Shown: positions 22,622-35,706 of the stretch, piece by piece
Numbering within the stretch: position 1 is the first letter of the stretch
Layout of the letters: the number at the start of each line of letters is the position of its first letter
Source of the DNA: Scytalidium lignicola
Lineage: Eukaryota > Ascomycota > Leotiomycetes
Assembly: GCA_002812745.2 (NCBI GenBank)
Contig: NCSJ02000188.1
Coordinates: forward strand, 1 to 64,000
Direction of reading: 5' to 3'
DNA: 64,000 nucleotides
Made by a program: the position numbers and the translations under genes
Notes under the pieces: model-generated
What the model was told of the DNA's origin: nothing
Database searches by the model: none
Seen by the model: the letters and a program-made list of their open reading frames with translations, nothing else

Positions 22622-25600
22622 GAGAATGGAAACAGATTAGCATTGTATCGAAAATGTCGTGTTGATGGCGGAATGGTGGTACTGTTATAATGCAGAAACT
22701 TGAGTTTTGAGCTAATAGTATAACGATTTAAATCTACAGTATAAGGTTGGAAATTGAGGAAGTGCAAGGAAGTTCTCGTGTAGATTGGCGGCGTAGATGT
22801 GATATATAAATGTGAGACTACTAACAACTCTACTTCTAAACACGCACAACAACAAACCCATGTCTCCATAGATATCTTTTGCGTACCCCTTGCAATCAAT
22901 TCGTCATTAGTGATTAGTAGCTAATGGCATGTCTTACTTCCCCCATTCTCATGTGAAACCCCCGAAAGCTCGCCTCAACCAATCTCAAATTAATCGATGC
23001 CTGGCATTCTCCGAATGGAACATTAACTAATCATGATTGCTTCAGCGTTTCCATCCAGGCTTCAAGCATCAGATGTGACTCGCTGCAGAAATCGCCTAGT
23101 AATCTCAAGCTTCGATTAACGATATTAAAAGGCGATGGCACTAACAGTCGTGAATCTCTGTCGCTCATTACCATTTTAGCTATGTAGATTCTGACATTAT
23201 ATTCTGTAATAACCGAATGGAAGAGAAGGAGAACAAGCTCCACCACACGGGTGATAGCTATTTTAGACGGATAAGACCAGAATGATAGAAGGCTCTTCTA
23301 TTCACATGCAGACTGATGGAAATACTTCCTTGCCATCGAGTACTCTTGATCGACCGTATTCAGAATCGGCATTCATTGTGGATTCTATGCCTTTGCGACA
23401 TTCTCAAACGCCTTATCCCAAGACTGTATAAAAGAACCGAATGCCAATGTCCGTTTACTTGAACTATTCCATGTCCTAGAATGCTTCCAGCTAGCTGTGG
23501 CAATCTACTATTGCATACGTCGATGCCTGCCAGATCACTACTGCTAGACACAAAGCCCAGAGGGAAAGAAACAAAAGGCATTTTTATCCTACGATGACGT
23601 TAAATACTTTACAAATGTTGTAGACCTGGAATTTCCAGCTAGTCTAAGCATCAGCGATGGCAACACAGGCTCGTGAGCATCCAATGGCACCACCACAGTC
23701 AATTTCAGAGCTTGCTCTTTAATTCCTACTGAACAAGATGGGCAGGCTGAAGATGACACTGCGGTACAAGATCAACTATCAAGGCATGTCGATTATCTCT
23801 CTCACGATTGGAATGAGAGGAAGACATTTGGTAGTTGTGGAAACATGTTGTATGGAACCGAAATGTTTATTATAATGGTACGAGACTAGAGAATTCGTTA
23901 TGGCGAGCGTGAACAATGTTCAAGTACTGGTTGAAGAGAGTGCCCCCTGAGACTCTGAACTGGTAAGCCTTCACGATCAATGTTATATTATAGTAGTGGG
24001 CCGTGTTAATGAACTTGCTAAAAAGTGCAATAGGCTAAAAGCTTGCGACGTGACAGGGCTGTATGGTCCTCTCCAAACCCGCTCTCACAATTTGGCTACA
24101 CCATTTACATGCTCAACTGGAAATCAAATATTCACATCAAAATCTTCAATTGATAAAACGTCTATATTGAAAATATCAAGTGCATCAGAAATCATACCGA
24201 AAATGGTGATGATGATGAAGGAAGAAGGGGAAAGATATAGCGCATATAGTGATGACAACTCGTCAGGGAACGGACTAATCATAGTAGCAAGGTATCAAAA
24301 CCGAGGATCCTAAACCAAAACAACTTGAACGTTGAAAGTAGAACAATAGCAATGCTGCTATCCACAACGCGGAAGGATCGAGAAGATGTTCAGGAGAGTA
24401 CTCCTCCAGCGATTCTCTGTCCTTCTCTCTAGAGACTACAACTATCGGAGCTATCGACTATGATGCCGCTTGATAATAACAATAAAAATTAAGACAGGTC
24501 GTGAAACTCGTCTGGCACCTTCACCAACCACAGGGTCAGAATCTCTGCGATGAATGATAAATCACAGCTGACCACCTCTTGGGTTATAAACGGAGTCGAA
24601 GAGAGTAGTGATGGTAGTGGCGTATGACGCACACCTAATCGTATGCTTATAGTTTGCTGAGAAGATGATGATGAGATGGTGGTAGGAGTTTTTTTAACCA
24701 AGTGGTCGATTTTGTGAATACTGCAAAAGACAAAGCATACGCCCTGTGGAATGCTGGATGGAACAGCTAGCCTCCAATCCCCCTTGTTGCATCCAGCTGC
24801 TTCGAAGCACAATCAACTTAGACCTCTGAAGGAAACCTTCGGCGCCTTCATATGAAGCTTCTCTGCGATATTCTGTAATTGTATTTGATATTGGGAGCTG
24901 GTGTCGTAAATTTCTTCCCTGCTTAAACTTCCAAATGTCCTTTCTTAGGAAGTGCCTTCTCAAAGTATCAGAAAGTAAGGTACCAGACTACCTCCACGAA
25001 TCTGTAGTCCAAAGTTTCAACACATACGAAATATGCTGGTTCTCTTGTACTATTGCCTGACTTAAGGCAAGGCAACGTCTGATTTAGACCACGCTCGTTC
25101 TTGACAATTTCATGTGTAACTTAGCGACTAGGTTAAACACGGTGACCGGGTATTCCTCTTCCAAGTTGCAGTAAGCTGCTACAGCACTGATTGTCATGAT
25201 TCTTTATTAATATTTCCCCTGCTACAGTAGTTTGGGCAGTATATCAGACGGCATCGACCAGGGAGAGTTGGTTTAGTGGCAAGTGGTCTGAACACTTCGA
25301 AACGTCTTGCACTTCTCTGGAATCTCTTTCCAAAATAACAGCCACTCGGCGTTGAGTACTAGCTGATCTCTATTATAGTCACCACTTTCCATATCACTAG
25401 AATGCTTTGCCCTTGCAATTCTCTCCACATACACTAGACACATTTTCATTATCTAGTCTACCAGGACTAAGTTCTCGCTCCTCAGATACTCAACTCATAT
25501 CGTAAAATCTAGAGCTGACATAAGAGCGATAAGAGCGTCGAAACTGGGAGCTTGGAAGAGAGCATAAGTGTCTCGAGGCGAATGAGGGCTGGGTGCAACG

Positions 25601-26487
25601 TTGAGCGGGAGAAGAAGTGAGATGTTCTGTTCACTAATGTAGACAGAAATGGCCTATTGGTTTTGGAGCTTAGAGATTGGCAAAAAAGGGATTATTCTCT
25701 ATAAACCTGCGCTGTTGGACTCGGACTTGTCTGTTGGAGGATTTTGGAGTCTTATCATTTTAACTTCTTTTTTCAGCGTATGGAAAGAGAAAGGAAGGAA
25801 ATAGTAAAATTGAGTGATGAAAATTAGGAAAGCTTTCAATCAAGAGTCTTGAGAGCGGTCGGGTGTATGTTTGAGATGGAAAAGGCGACTAATGTAGATT
25901 CGCATGTGATGATGATAATGTTAGATGGTTCCTCATATCTAAAGGATCGTAGTTGTAATGACCTAGTAAATCCCTCTTTAAAATCCTGATACTATATTTT
26001 TAGTCTCTTATAAAAAAGTGTTTAGATCAGTCATCCTTTTTTTTTTATCAATCAATATGTTCAGATAGCTTTAAGACGGTGGGTTGCACCGTTAACTTAA
26101 CTAACACCCCTCCTTCCCCCCCNATCCTCATAATAAGTGCATTGAGTGCATTCAGAACGGGCATGTGAAATTGGGACTATCGTATGTTATTCGTTCAAAT
26201 TACTGACGTAATGATGGTCTGACATCTATAAAACTAGCATAGTAATACTGAAGTTCAATCGGGATCCTTCAACATTGGATCCATATAACTTTACTTTCTG
26301 GCCTAGTATAAGAAAATACACTCTCTTGATATTTATTCCTAGTACCTTGTCATATAAAGCCGTAAAATTGCCTCCTGTACTTGAGCTCTTGTTTCGTTGC
26401 TCTCTACTAAGATATACTAGATATCTAGCTCCTGTATCTGTTTTTGTTATTACCTTATATAACCATCTACCTCTAATCACCCACGGA
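22622..26487. other. Long gene-poor spacer
   Basis: Nearly 3.9 kb without a supportable gene. Short ORFs (23996, 24489, 24694) lack motifs and plausible splice partners. There are short GATGAT-type runs near 24.2 and 24.66 kb and a C-run with an N near 26.12 kb. No terminal repeats were found. A long promoter or UTR of the neighbours, or lost genes, are possible. Confidence 0.35.
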
Positions 26488-28100
26488 ATGTCTGATGTCC
26501 AGAAACCTGTTGAGGCCACTGCAGCCGCACCCGCCGTGAAGATTCGAGATGTTGGGGTTTTTGCTACGGAGATTCACGCTACTGAATCTCCCAACGATAC
26601 TCATGCTGATGCTACCAAAGCTGCGGCTGTTACAACTGATGTGCTAGCTGAGAAACCAAAGAAGGAGCTTACCAATGAGGAAGCAAAAGAGGTAACTGCT
26701 GCTACGGACGGTATTCAGGGCTACAATGCCCCCGGTTTTGTCAAGTAAGTGATGAAATGATACCATATAGAAAACGATAATAACTCACTGCATCGATTGG
26801 CAGGGCTCTCCGTTTCTCCAGACGCTACTTCTACTTCAGTGAGAAGCCTGTGCAGAGGAAGCAGCTTTTTGTATTTATTCAGATTGAGAAGCCTTCCGTT
26901 ATCAACCAAATGACTGAGTGTACCAGCAAGACTAGCAAGAGCTTCAAAAAGACTACTTCGACAAATATCTTCAACCTAGTAAGAAGTACAGTAATGTTGG
27001 CGTAAGGGGGATTTAATTGACATATGACAGGCTAATGTTTCTGATGTTACTAAAGAAGGTTCGACTGGGTTTCAGTTTGAGGTTAATGGTCTGAAGTATA
27101 CTTTCCAGGCCAGCAACAATATGAAGCGCGATAGCTGGGTGACTGCTCTTGAGGAGGGGTCTGCGGATGCCAAAGCTGAGAAGGAGATTGCTACTTTCAG
27201 TGGAGTTTATAAGGCTAGGCTTGAGAGGCTGAGTATGTTGACTATGTTATTGAAGTTACTTTGCAATGGGCATCCCAATTATTTGCTCAAGGCAAACTAA
27301 CCATCACAGCAGTTACCTCTATGAGAAGATCGGAGACTAACGAAACTGTGATGGATGAGAGTGCACCGACAGAGGACAATAGCAATGCCAAAATCCACTC
27401 GAAAGCTAAGATCTTCACCATATTCTCTGGCAAGAAGGAGGAAGACAAGAAGGAGGGAACCAAAAAGGACACCCCTGAAGAGTCTAACCTTACTACTGGC
27501 GAGCTCGCCGTTGAATCTGCAGACGCTGTTGTGATTCCCTCCTGGAGTAAGTGAATAAAGCGATCATAACTAAAATATATTAAAGCTAACTAGACCTAAG
27601 CTTCCGCCAAGTCAAGTGGGAAGGAAGTGAAGAAGACCAAATCCCCTCTTACCCAAAATCTAAATCGAGGCCCTATCTTCGGCAACCTTTTACAGAACAT
27701 CAGTGGCTTAATTCACAGGAAGTCTAAGGAGGAGGCCACTGCTTTCTCTGAGACCACCACCATCTCTAGCACAGCTCCTCACCTTGAGAACCCCTTTGAG
27801 GAGTCCACTTTGGAGCTCCTCAAGTCAGAGAGAGCGACTACTCTTATTGAAGCTGAAGCTTCGAAGGATGCTAGAGCCCAGGCTGAGACCCAACCAGTGA
27901 AGCTCGATGAGGAGAGAAATGTTTCTATCAAGTCTCTGCTAAGCCTTAAGAGTGATGAGCTTGAATCGATCAGCAAAAATGTTTCTACTACTAATAATTT
28001 TGCTGAAGAGGCTTCTAAGGCAACTGAGACATCCGCAACTATCGCAGATGGTCCTGCTGACACTGTGAATGTTACTACAACCTCCTTAAAGAAATTATGA
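26488..28100 (+). CDS. PH-domain protein, Meu6-like
   Basis: Five exons: 26488-26744, 26804-26978, 27031-27232, 27292-27546 and 27601-28100; four introns of 52-59 bp; 462 residues. After an Ala/Thr/Glu-rich N-terminus, residues about 85-195 (PGFVKALRFSRRYFYFSEKP, then the exon-3 block GFQFEVNGLKYTFQASNN and RDSWVTALEEG) form a pleckstrin-homology fold. It is like the PH_6 domain of the fission yeast meiotic up-regulated Meu6 family. Such domains bind phosphoinositides or proteins at membranes. The long C-terminus is low-complexity, Lys/Glu/Ser/Thr-rich, with a repeated KKTKSP / KSKEEATAF pattern, and is probably disordered. The spliced frame has no stop. Family assignment is from overall pattern; cellular role unknown. 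Confidence 0.78.
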
Positions 28101-28801
28101 GCAGAAGATGTGTATGAACAAAACAATGGGAGAAGAAATCTAACACATTCAAATCTTCTTAGAACAAGGATGGTTCGTTTTTAGCCCATCAACTGGATTT
28201 CGAGCTTTTTCCAATATTGATAAAATTGCACATCTCATAATTTTTCATTTCTACAAGAGCGACTTATTAAAACCCTATCTGCCCAGTTTGTGCTTACATA
28301 ATCTATATTTCAGAGTGAGAGCTAGGCATGGGTTAGGGTGAATGTACTGTGAATCATCATCTATTGTAGAAATTATTGAAACTATGTAATACAAATTTTA
28401 TATTCTGGGTTGTTACCGCTTGCGCTCTAACTTCTGATTAATAGTTAAGGTTTTTTAAATGTTTTAAGTAATTTTTCTCTTTCAATGTTATATGCTACTC
28501 GTGCTAACCTGTATGCATTTCACTTTTTTTTCGAAGTAGAAAACCAGAAATATTTAAAAGCTTGTTCCTATCTAATTGAACCTTGTAGATTGAACCATCT
28601 CCTCAAGATCTCACAAACACTCCAGCACTGATCTGTCAGTTGATAATTGTTGTCATTGCTGATGACAACTCATACACCATTTTGTAGCTCGGTTGAGTTT
28701 CTGCGGTGTTCGGTGTCCAAGATTCCTGAAACTGCACGTTTCGGTAATGCACGTCTCGGAGTTTTTACGGTACGGCTAGAATTAAATGTTTTTTGCGAAA
28801 A
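28101..28801. other. Spacer
   Basis: No gene or repeat recognised between the PH-protein gene and the TTA-flanked MITE. Confidence 0.35.
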
Positions 28802-28804
28802 TTA

Positions 28805-29083
28805 GCCTTGTGCGTGTGTTTTTATTACACATCTTGTAAAACTTTAATGCATAAGATTAAAATAAACTTATTTAAATACANTTTTTTTTACTTGAATTAA
28901 TTTATATTAAAAGTTTAAAAAAGACATTTAATTTAAGTGTAAAATTTTTAAAAATAAAAGAGAAAATATTAAAGTTATTAAAATAATTAAGAAAGTAAGT
29001 ATAAAATATAATGTAATTTTTTTNATTTTAATCTTACATATTAAAGTTTTACAAAACATGTAATAAAAANCGTGTGCACGAGG
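28805..29083. mobile_element. MITE, TTA target duplication (Tourist/Harbinger-like)
   Basis: About 57 bp at the left (CCTTGTGCGTGTG.., then TTTTATTACA..TTGTAAAACTTTAAT) match the inverted right end (..CGTGTGCACGAGG) with a handful of transitions. TTA flanks both ends (28802-28804 and 29084-29086), the duplication typical of PIF/Harbinger elements. The centre is very A/T-rich with N's in homopolymers. No coding capacity. Confidence 0.72.
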
Positions 29084-29086
29084 TTA

Positions 29087-30970
29087 CTTTTCATGAGAAA
29101 CAAGCATAAAAAGAATATGACTTTAACATTAGATAACTTCACATATTAGGCAATGGAATGAGAAATATACTACGTAGTTCTTCTACCCAATGAGATGCTA
29201 ACAGGTTTCACCCTTGAATGAGAAGTTGCAAAAAGAACTTTTTCGTAGGACTTCTCAAATTCTTAGTTGACAGAATCTCCATTACCACATTGATACAATC
29301 ACAAGTCAACACTAGACATTTAATATACTTTATCCGACACCAGCCCTCTTTTTCCTAAAGAAACTTATTTTTAACATCCACTGCACGGAAAACTATGTAG
29401 CTTTTTACCAGAATTCAACTTTAGTTATAAACTCAATTATTACCTTGCTGTATTAGACAGCTACATATTTGATAAAAAAANGCACATAACTTTACAATAA
29501 TTTAGGAGTTGTCTAACTTCACTAATGTTTTATCAAAATACCACCTAGCTTTGTGCAGATATAGGAACACATGTGACAACTATTTCTAGAGTCATAGTGT
29601 TTTGTTTTTAGATAGACGAGAAGCAGTGCACTCAAGATATGGTCCCTTTGATAGTGATTGGGGTCCATGGAACATTTCCGGCGCATGGACTACAGGACTG
29701 CGGACCAGTTGGTGGGATGGAAAAGGGTGGCTAGGCTTGACGATTGACAGTTGTAATACAAATGCATTCTGGACCATGTGGATGGCTTGTACAGCAACTA
29801 TGACGGTAACAAGTATCTACGCTACTATTTCCACTGACAATGCCAATTCAAATGTAGTTATGGTATTAAGATTGCTCAACAAACAAGAACAACCAGCACG
29901 CCAATTAAGTTTGGTATAAGTACTTCGGGTTTACCTTCAAAAACTTTGACAAATATTTTTTTACGTTAGAACGGCTTTCATATTTCTAATTGTGCTGTTC
30001 GTTGTTATTGTATGGAGATTAATAGATTGTTGAAGGCTCAGACTACACGAGGAATACCCTCTCCCTTCCTTTCATTTTCCCTGTAGATGCTAAGACTAGC
30101 GGAAGAAATATTCAAGGAAGTAGTTAACCCCTCAGTTTATACAATGTGTTCTCTACATGCAAGATTAATTCTAACCTGAGATATTATAGTGCTTGCCTTG
30201 AGACACTGTTACTCGGAGATAAAGTCTGGCAACCAGAATCTGTGATTATCATAGTGTATGACATTCAATGGCCCCTGTCACTCCAAACACCAGAACAAAG
30301 ACTCTTTGGACTTAAGACCGAGAGTGAGAAAAGCAGTCTGGCCGATTGGTAGCTGCACCTTTTCACTTTCTCTTATAAGCTACCGCTGATTACTTGTGAC
30401 CCCTCCTTGATGCTTGTGATCCCCGGATCTGCCCGACCTTGATCCTTAACACAGCATATCTACCTCCAACTCTACTGATGCCTTTTTTTTNATACCACCT
30501 CGATTATTTCATACTACGACATATAATTTTCAATTACTCGTTTTTCCTTCCCTGTTACATATTTTGTCTTGTATATGAGGCATCCCTAGTAGTGCTTTCG
30601 TTGCCCGGTACTATACTTCTGTATCTCTCTGCTTGCAGGTGCAAATACCCAAGTATACTAGATACACTAACTCTTAATACTTGCCTCTAGTTTGTTAGTT
30701 GTATATTATCACCAAGGATTCAAGGCATCGTGATACGGTAATAGAAAGAACTATCCTCACGGACAAAGGCAAATTAGAATCTACTAAAAGGCCTACTAGT
30801 GTCTCAGTCACCTGCCACCACCAGAAGTGCTAACTCAATTTAGATATTTCTAAGCCTTAGTTTCATTACTATAACTAAACGTAATCACTAGGAATGCCAA
30901 GAATACATCATTGCTGTAATTATAATTTAAGGTTCCTTACAGACATTCCGGGATTTTCTTGCAACAAGGG
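29087..30970. other. Spacer
   Basis: An ORF at 29602-29919 has many Trp and Gly codons but no recognisable motif or splice context. Nothing else supportable is seen up to the serine-rich gene. Confidence 0.3.
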
Positions 30971-33600
30971 ATGGCTTCGAATAATTCGAGTTACAGTCTA
31001 TCTACTCGAGTGCGCGATGCTAGTTGCTCAAGAAGGTTTGGGACATATGCGGAGCTGGATTCGAGCACTTTAGGTCGCAGGCAACCTGGTATCGCGCATA
31101 TGTCGGGCCAAGTAGAACGAAGAAAAGCGCTGCAACTAACAGAACGCCCAATGCCCACTCAACGAGATCCATCGCTATCATCCGTTCCAGATTCTATGAC
31201 TGAAGTGCAACATAGTGTTATGCTGCCACCGGGATTTGGATTTAGAGGGCCATCCAGGGAGAACGCCTTCGAAGAGGAAATCACTACCCCAATTGCTCAA
31301 GAGTTGCAAAGCAAATGGTCCCATAATTTCTTAAGGAAGAAACCTTCATCCGTTTCTACGTATTCAGGGAGTGGTAGGCCTGAAATGACTACCTCGCCAT
31401 TAACCAGTCAGCTTCAAACATCCTCTAGATATTCAAGCATCAAAACTTCTTTAAAATCAAAAGAAATCTATCATGAGCCATTAGGTGGGAAGTCCACCCC
31501 TCTCACAGCTACCCCTTCTCTCGAAGTGCATTCGAAATTCGAGCGGCATAAGGCTAGGTCGGAAGTGAGACCAACTGCAAGCACGTGTTATCTTCCAGAA
31601 TTTCACAAATCATTAACTCAAGATCTTCTACCGCCTAACTCTTCATTTTTCGGTGGTCCAATAATCTCAACTGTAAGTGGTGGACATAATTGCCATAGAA
31701 ATGGGCATAACGTGAGTGGATACAATGCAATATTTTCTACCATACTTTCAGAAGTTTGGAGGTGTGTATAGCAGGAATATAATGCTAACATCAATATTCT
31801 CACAGTTATCGAGTATTGTAGCCTTAGCAGAACCAGCTCTGAGATTGCATCAAGGCAGCCAAGCCAAATACCATCTCCCAGTTACTGGAAGGACAGAAAG
31901 CGTTTCAAAGAGGACTGAAATGCTTGGACTATTTATTGACCCTCAAGGCCAGCCAGAACCCTTACATTTTNCGTGGCCAAACTCTACCTTAAAAGGTAGC
32001 GATAAGGAAGAAAACAATATGAAGGCAAAAATGAGCCAGAAGAGAGTCTCGTTTTTACCACATTGTCCACCGCCACGAAAATCATCGCAGAAGTTCAGGT
32101 CTTTTGACAGGGAGAAGTCACCGTTTGGGTTTCAGCAGGCTCCTCTCAGCCTGTTATGATATCTCCTTCAAATAAATCGTTTACAAAGCAACAGAATAGC
32201 ACACTTCATTCAATTGCCAAAGGCGCTCCGCCAATTACGCCTGGTGTATCAGATAAAAAAAAAACATGACCTACTACTACCTAAAAATACAAGGTGCTCC
32301 CTTCCTCTACAATTAACTCGGTCTCGACGACAACAATCATCAGAAATTCCACTTCAAGGCTCATCATCATTTCCTGGACGACAGCAAACGGTTATACAGC
32401 CACCTCGAGTGTCGCCGCCGTCTTTAAGCTCACCAACACTTCATAATCTAAACCTAAGTATATTGAATATATAAACACAATTTGGCCAATTCAGACGTGC
32501 GAAGACTAATCTTAAAGTCCCACAAGTAGAAAATCAGGGAAAGCCGTTAACGAAAGGACTAAGAACAGGTGCTGAGAATGAATTGTATAGCAACTCAGTT
32601 CCTACTAGAGGAAGCAGCAACAAAGTAAGACCACTAGGTTGGTACAGAGGTCAAAACCTGAGTGGTGCAAGCCCATCAACCGATAATTTACCTTCGCATA
32701 GCACATTTGCCATTAAGCATACGAATCCTGGCTTTATTGCTAGGGGGGGGCAAGACTTTTTCTAAATCGAGTTTGAGCCGAGACGTTCCAACAGGAACAA
32801 CTCTATGGCTTTCAACTATGCCTAAGGAGCTGCCAAAAACTACATTTGTGATGCCTAGACATCGACGACCATCGGGCAGCAGCCGTGAGGATTTTGCGCA
32901 GAGCCATTCGAATGCATTCCACGGATCAATCCATAGATCAAATACCTCTCCAGCTATTCTAAATCTGCAGAAACCATCTATAGATGCCAGTGTAAAACCA
33001 GCATTTCTGACGACTAGCTCCACAGAGAGTGTTTTCTTTGACGAATGTAAAATGGATCCGACGACTGAAGCAACAGGCCCAAAAAGGTTATCAACACGCC
33101 CCAAATATCCACACAGATGGAGCTTCTTCCATTCGAAAACTGCATCTAAGATAGAAGCAGACTCCGCATCAATAACTGTTGCGGTTGAGAAGCCAGCTAT
33201 TAAGGGGCTTCCGCGTTGTACAATGTCGGACTCATCAAACGAGCAACAACCAATCGATACAACATTGTTCCTAAAGGAGCATTATTCTCTAAAACAACCA
33301 GTCAATTTCACATCTCCCGAGTTCATAACGCCTGAGATCCCTCTGAAGGAGCTAAATCGTAACAAGGAGGAACCAATAGTGTGCCCTAGTCGATTAGTGC
33401 AACTTGGCAGAATATCCAAGGATATATCCGTAACACCTGCTGCAAAGTTATCCAGGCCCTTCACTAGACCTTTTTCTAGTATGAGCACAGTCCGGCCATC
33501 GGTGGAGCCGATGAAATTGGATGAGCTGCCTATTATCCTTGGATCTAGCCCTTCTAATCAACCGACTTTAGAGTCAGGTGTTTTGATTGAAGATGCTTAG
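30971..33600 (+). pseudogene. Long Ser/Pro-rich protein of unknown function, fragmented
   Basis: Coding-like sequence runs for 2.6 kb from the ATG at 30971 in several frames. A probable intron lies near 31762-31805 (donor uncertain, CTAAC branch, CTCACAG acceptor). After it the frame shifts near 32130, at an A10 run near 32258 and at a G8 run near 32748; each join is needed to keep the composition. Two in-frame stops (TAA 32472-32474 and TAG 33598-33600) have open coding-like sequence on both sides and would be CAA and CAG before CpA-to-TpA change. Past the last stop the frame continues toward the hAT MITE. The protein is polar, disordered-looking, with basic Ser/Thr/Pro patches; no domain recognised. 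Homopolymer shifts may be sequencing errors, but the substitutions are not typical ones. Confidence 0.5.
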
Positions 33601-33858
33601 ACTGCCATTGACTCAAAAGTTGTCCACTTTAAGCATACTTTCAGCTATCCCAAGACTGAAAATACAGGTGCTGGTCAGCATGATTTTCTATACATAAGGA
33701 GAGCAATTATTCGACTCCGGAAATCGCTTAGATTGGTTAACAGTGCATTTGGCCATTACCAAAGACGGCAATCAAAAGAGTCCAAAAAAAANTAGTCAGA
33801 AAAGCGGTAGGACAACTGTTAGACGTGCAAAAGGGAAATCCCAATCGCTGACCGCTTA

Positions 33859-34332
33859 CAGTGTGTGTAAAAAAAACCTCAAAAACTCAATTTAACTTAA
33901 ATTTAATTGAGTTGAGTTGAGTTGAGTTTGAGTTGTAAATATTTCGTTGAGTTTGAGTTGAGTTTGAGTTGAAACTCAACTCAACTCAAACAACTCAACG
34001 TATAATTTTATGCAATTTTATACAATTTTGGATAGGTTTATGTAATTTTATACAGAGTGCAAAATAAGTGATAAAATAAGTGCTGGCGAAATGATTAGTA
34101 ATCTTGTTAGTTCAGCTAGTAAAACCAACTATCTTATTGGTTAATCTTTATTACTAATCAAATACTAATCCTAAATAGGAATAGTGTTGAGTCAACTTAA
34201 TTTAACTTGAGTTGAATTGAGTTGAGTTTGAGTTGTATAGTATAATGGTTGAGTTGAGTTGAGTAGTATAATGGTTGAGTTGAGTTGAGTACGCCTTAAA
34301 ACTCAACTCAACTCAACTCATTATACACACTG
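33859..34332. mobile_element. hAT-type MITE with perfect 8-bp target duplication
   Basis: Ends CAGTGTGTGTAA and TTATACACACTG are inverted repeats of the CAGTG type used by hAT transposases. The flanking 8-mer ACCGCTTA occurs exactly on both sides (33851-33858 and 34333-34340). Inside, both subterminal regions are built of many GAGTT/AACTC repeats (TTGAGTTGAGTTGAG.., inverted on the other side). They could fold or bind protein many times. No ORF, so it needs a transposase in trans. It sits just after, or within the last codons of, the broken Ser/Pro-rich gene. Confidence 0.9.
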
Positions 34333-34340
34333 ACCGCTTA

Positions 34341-35706
34341 TACCCATATATATTCGCTTTCACACCCGCTAACAACAACGTTAGCGTTCTAATATAAGGG
34401 ATTCCCGTTTTGCCGTCCATTATGGCACATCCTAGAATTTGTGGTCCACGCATGCAAAAGCGGTTACCACGTACGTACACCCGTAGAATAGGGTATATTC
34501 TATCTTGGTGCCTTTAACGTATTATAGATAGGTGAGAACTCCTGCCTGTTCTGTAATTAATGCTACTTCTATGATATTAATTGTCTGCGCATGTTACTAT
34601 GAATTGGTATTAATATGGTATCTGTACGATCATTTCCTTAAAATTCTTCACCTTTATGTGCTTATATTTATCAGCCAACCGGTCACTCAGTCATTACAAA
34701 GCACGCAATTTCATTTTTTATTCACATGGAATGATTCACTTAAGCCGCTAGTCAATCATGTAATATACACAACAAAATGTTATGAAACTAATATCTTATA
34801 ACTACAGCAATATCTAAACTGCTGATACTATAATTTAATATAATTATAACGCACTCTAATACTAAAGTTACTATAAAACTCACAATCTAATATTTTTGTG
34901 GAGCCTCATGACTTTACACCGCTCTTTTATAGCTCAATGACTGAGAAGGCTGGCCAATTGACTGAAATAGCCGGTTGCTTGGGGAATGTCATTACGGAAA
35001 GCTGCATCGGGGAGCGTGGCTCAAGGGACGATGCTCATGCTCTTTCCATTCCAATTGACCAGTCCACATGGTATTGGTTCTTGAATACATGTGTTTAGTC
35101 CATGTTCGAAAGGACAGCCTTGGAAGTAAGGGAATTGAATTGCATCATACAAATCTGGCGAGGATTTTGTGTTCTGCATTGTCCTCTAGTGCAACAAAAT
35201 TGGAAATACCAGGGTATTGACTGTTACAGCAGGTGTTTACATAATGGACTTAAGTGTCATGTACAGGCTCTAATTAAGGGGGACCGGTGATTTGCAAATG
35301 CTGCTTTTGACAATGGTCTGTCACTACACCGAATCTTGCATAGAGATAGCAACTACAGATACGAATAGCAAGAATCCAGAACATCGTGAGCGGCCCAGTC
35401 GTTTTCGCGGACGTAAATGAAGCAACGGAAAGTTCCGAATACGAAAAACATGCGATGTCAGAGGTTGATTACTTTGCATGTGAGGCAACCTCACAACACC
35501 TAGCAGATTAAAACGGGCATCTTTGAACAAGATAAAAAATATATCATATTTCTCAACGTATTTTTATTGAAACCGTATCTGTTTTTACTGCTCAGTGTCT
35601 GACGTGCAAAAGCTTCTCTATTTATCCACAATACTAAGCTAAGTGTCCTTGTTCTAGTCAATAGATATCTTCTGAAATTCCGTTAAGAGAGCCAACAAAT
35701 TCCAAG
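34341..35706. other. Spacer upstream of lipase
   Basis: Unsupported short ORFs only (34532, 34898, 35102). Partly A/T-rich at 34.78-34.9 kb. No repeat ends found. Confidence 0.35.

Noticed and set aside
22504..22899. 131-codon minus-strand ORF rich in Phe/Leu
   Set aside because: Overlaps the probable extended end of the plus-strand membrane-protein gene; it is a shadow of that coding sequence.
23996..24313. ORF of 105 codons in the 22.6-26.5 kb spacer
   Set aside because: No motif, no splice partners and composition like the surrounding spacer.
29602..29919. Trp-rich 105-codon ORF
   Set aside because: Unusual composition, but no recognisable family, promoter or splice context; cannot be supported as a gene.
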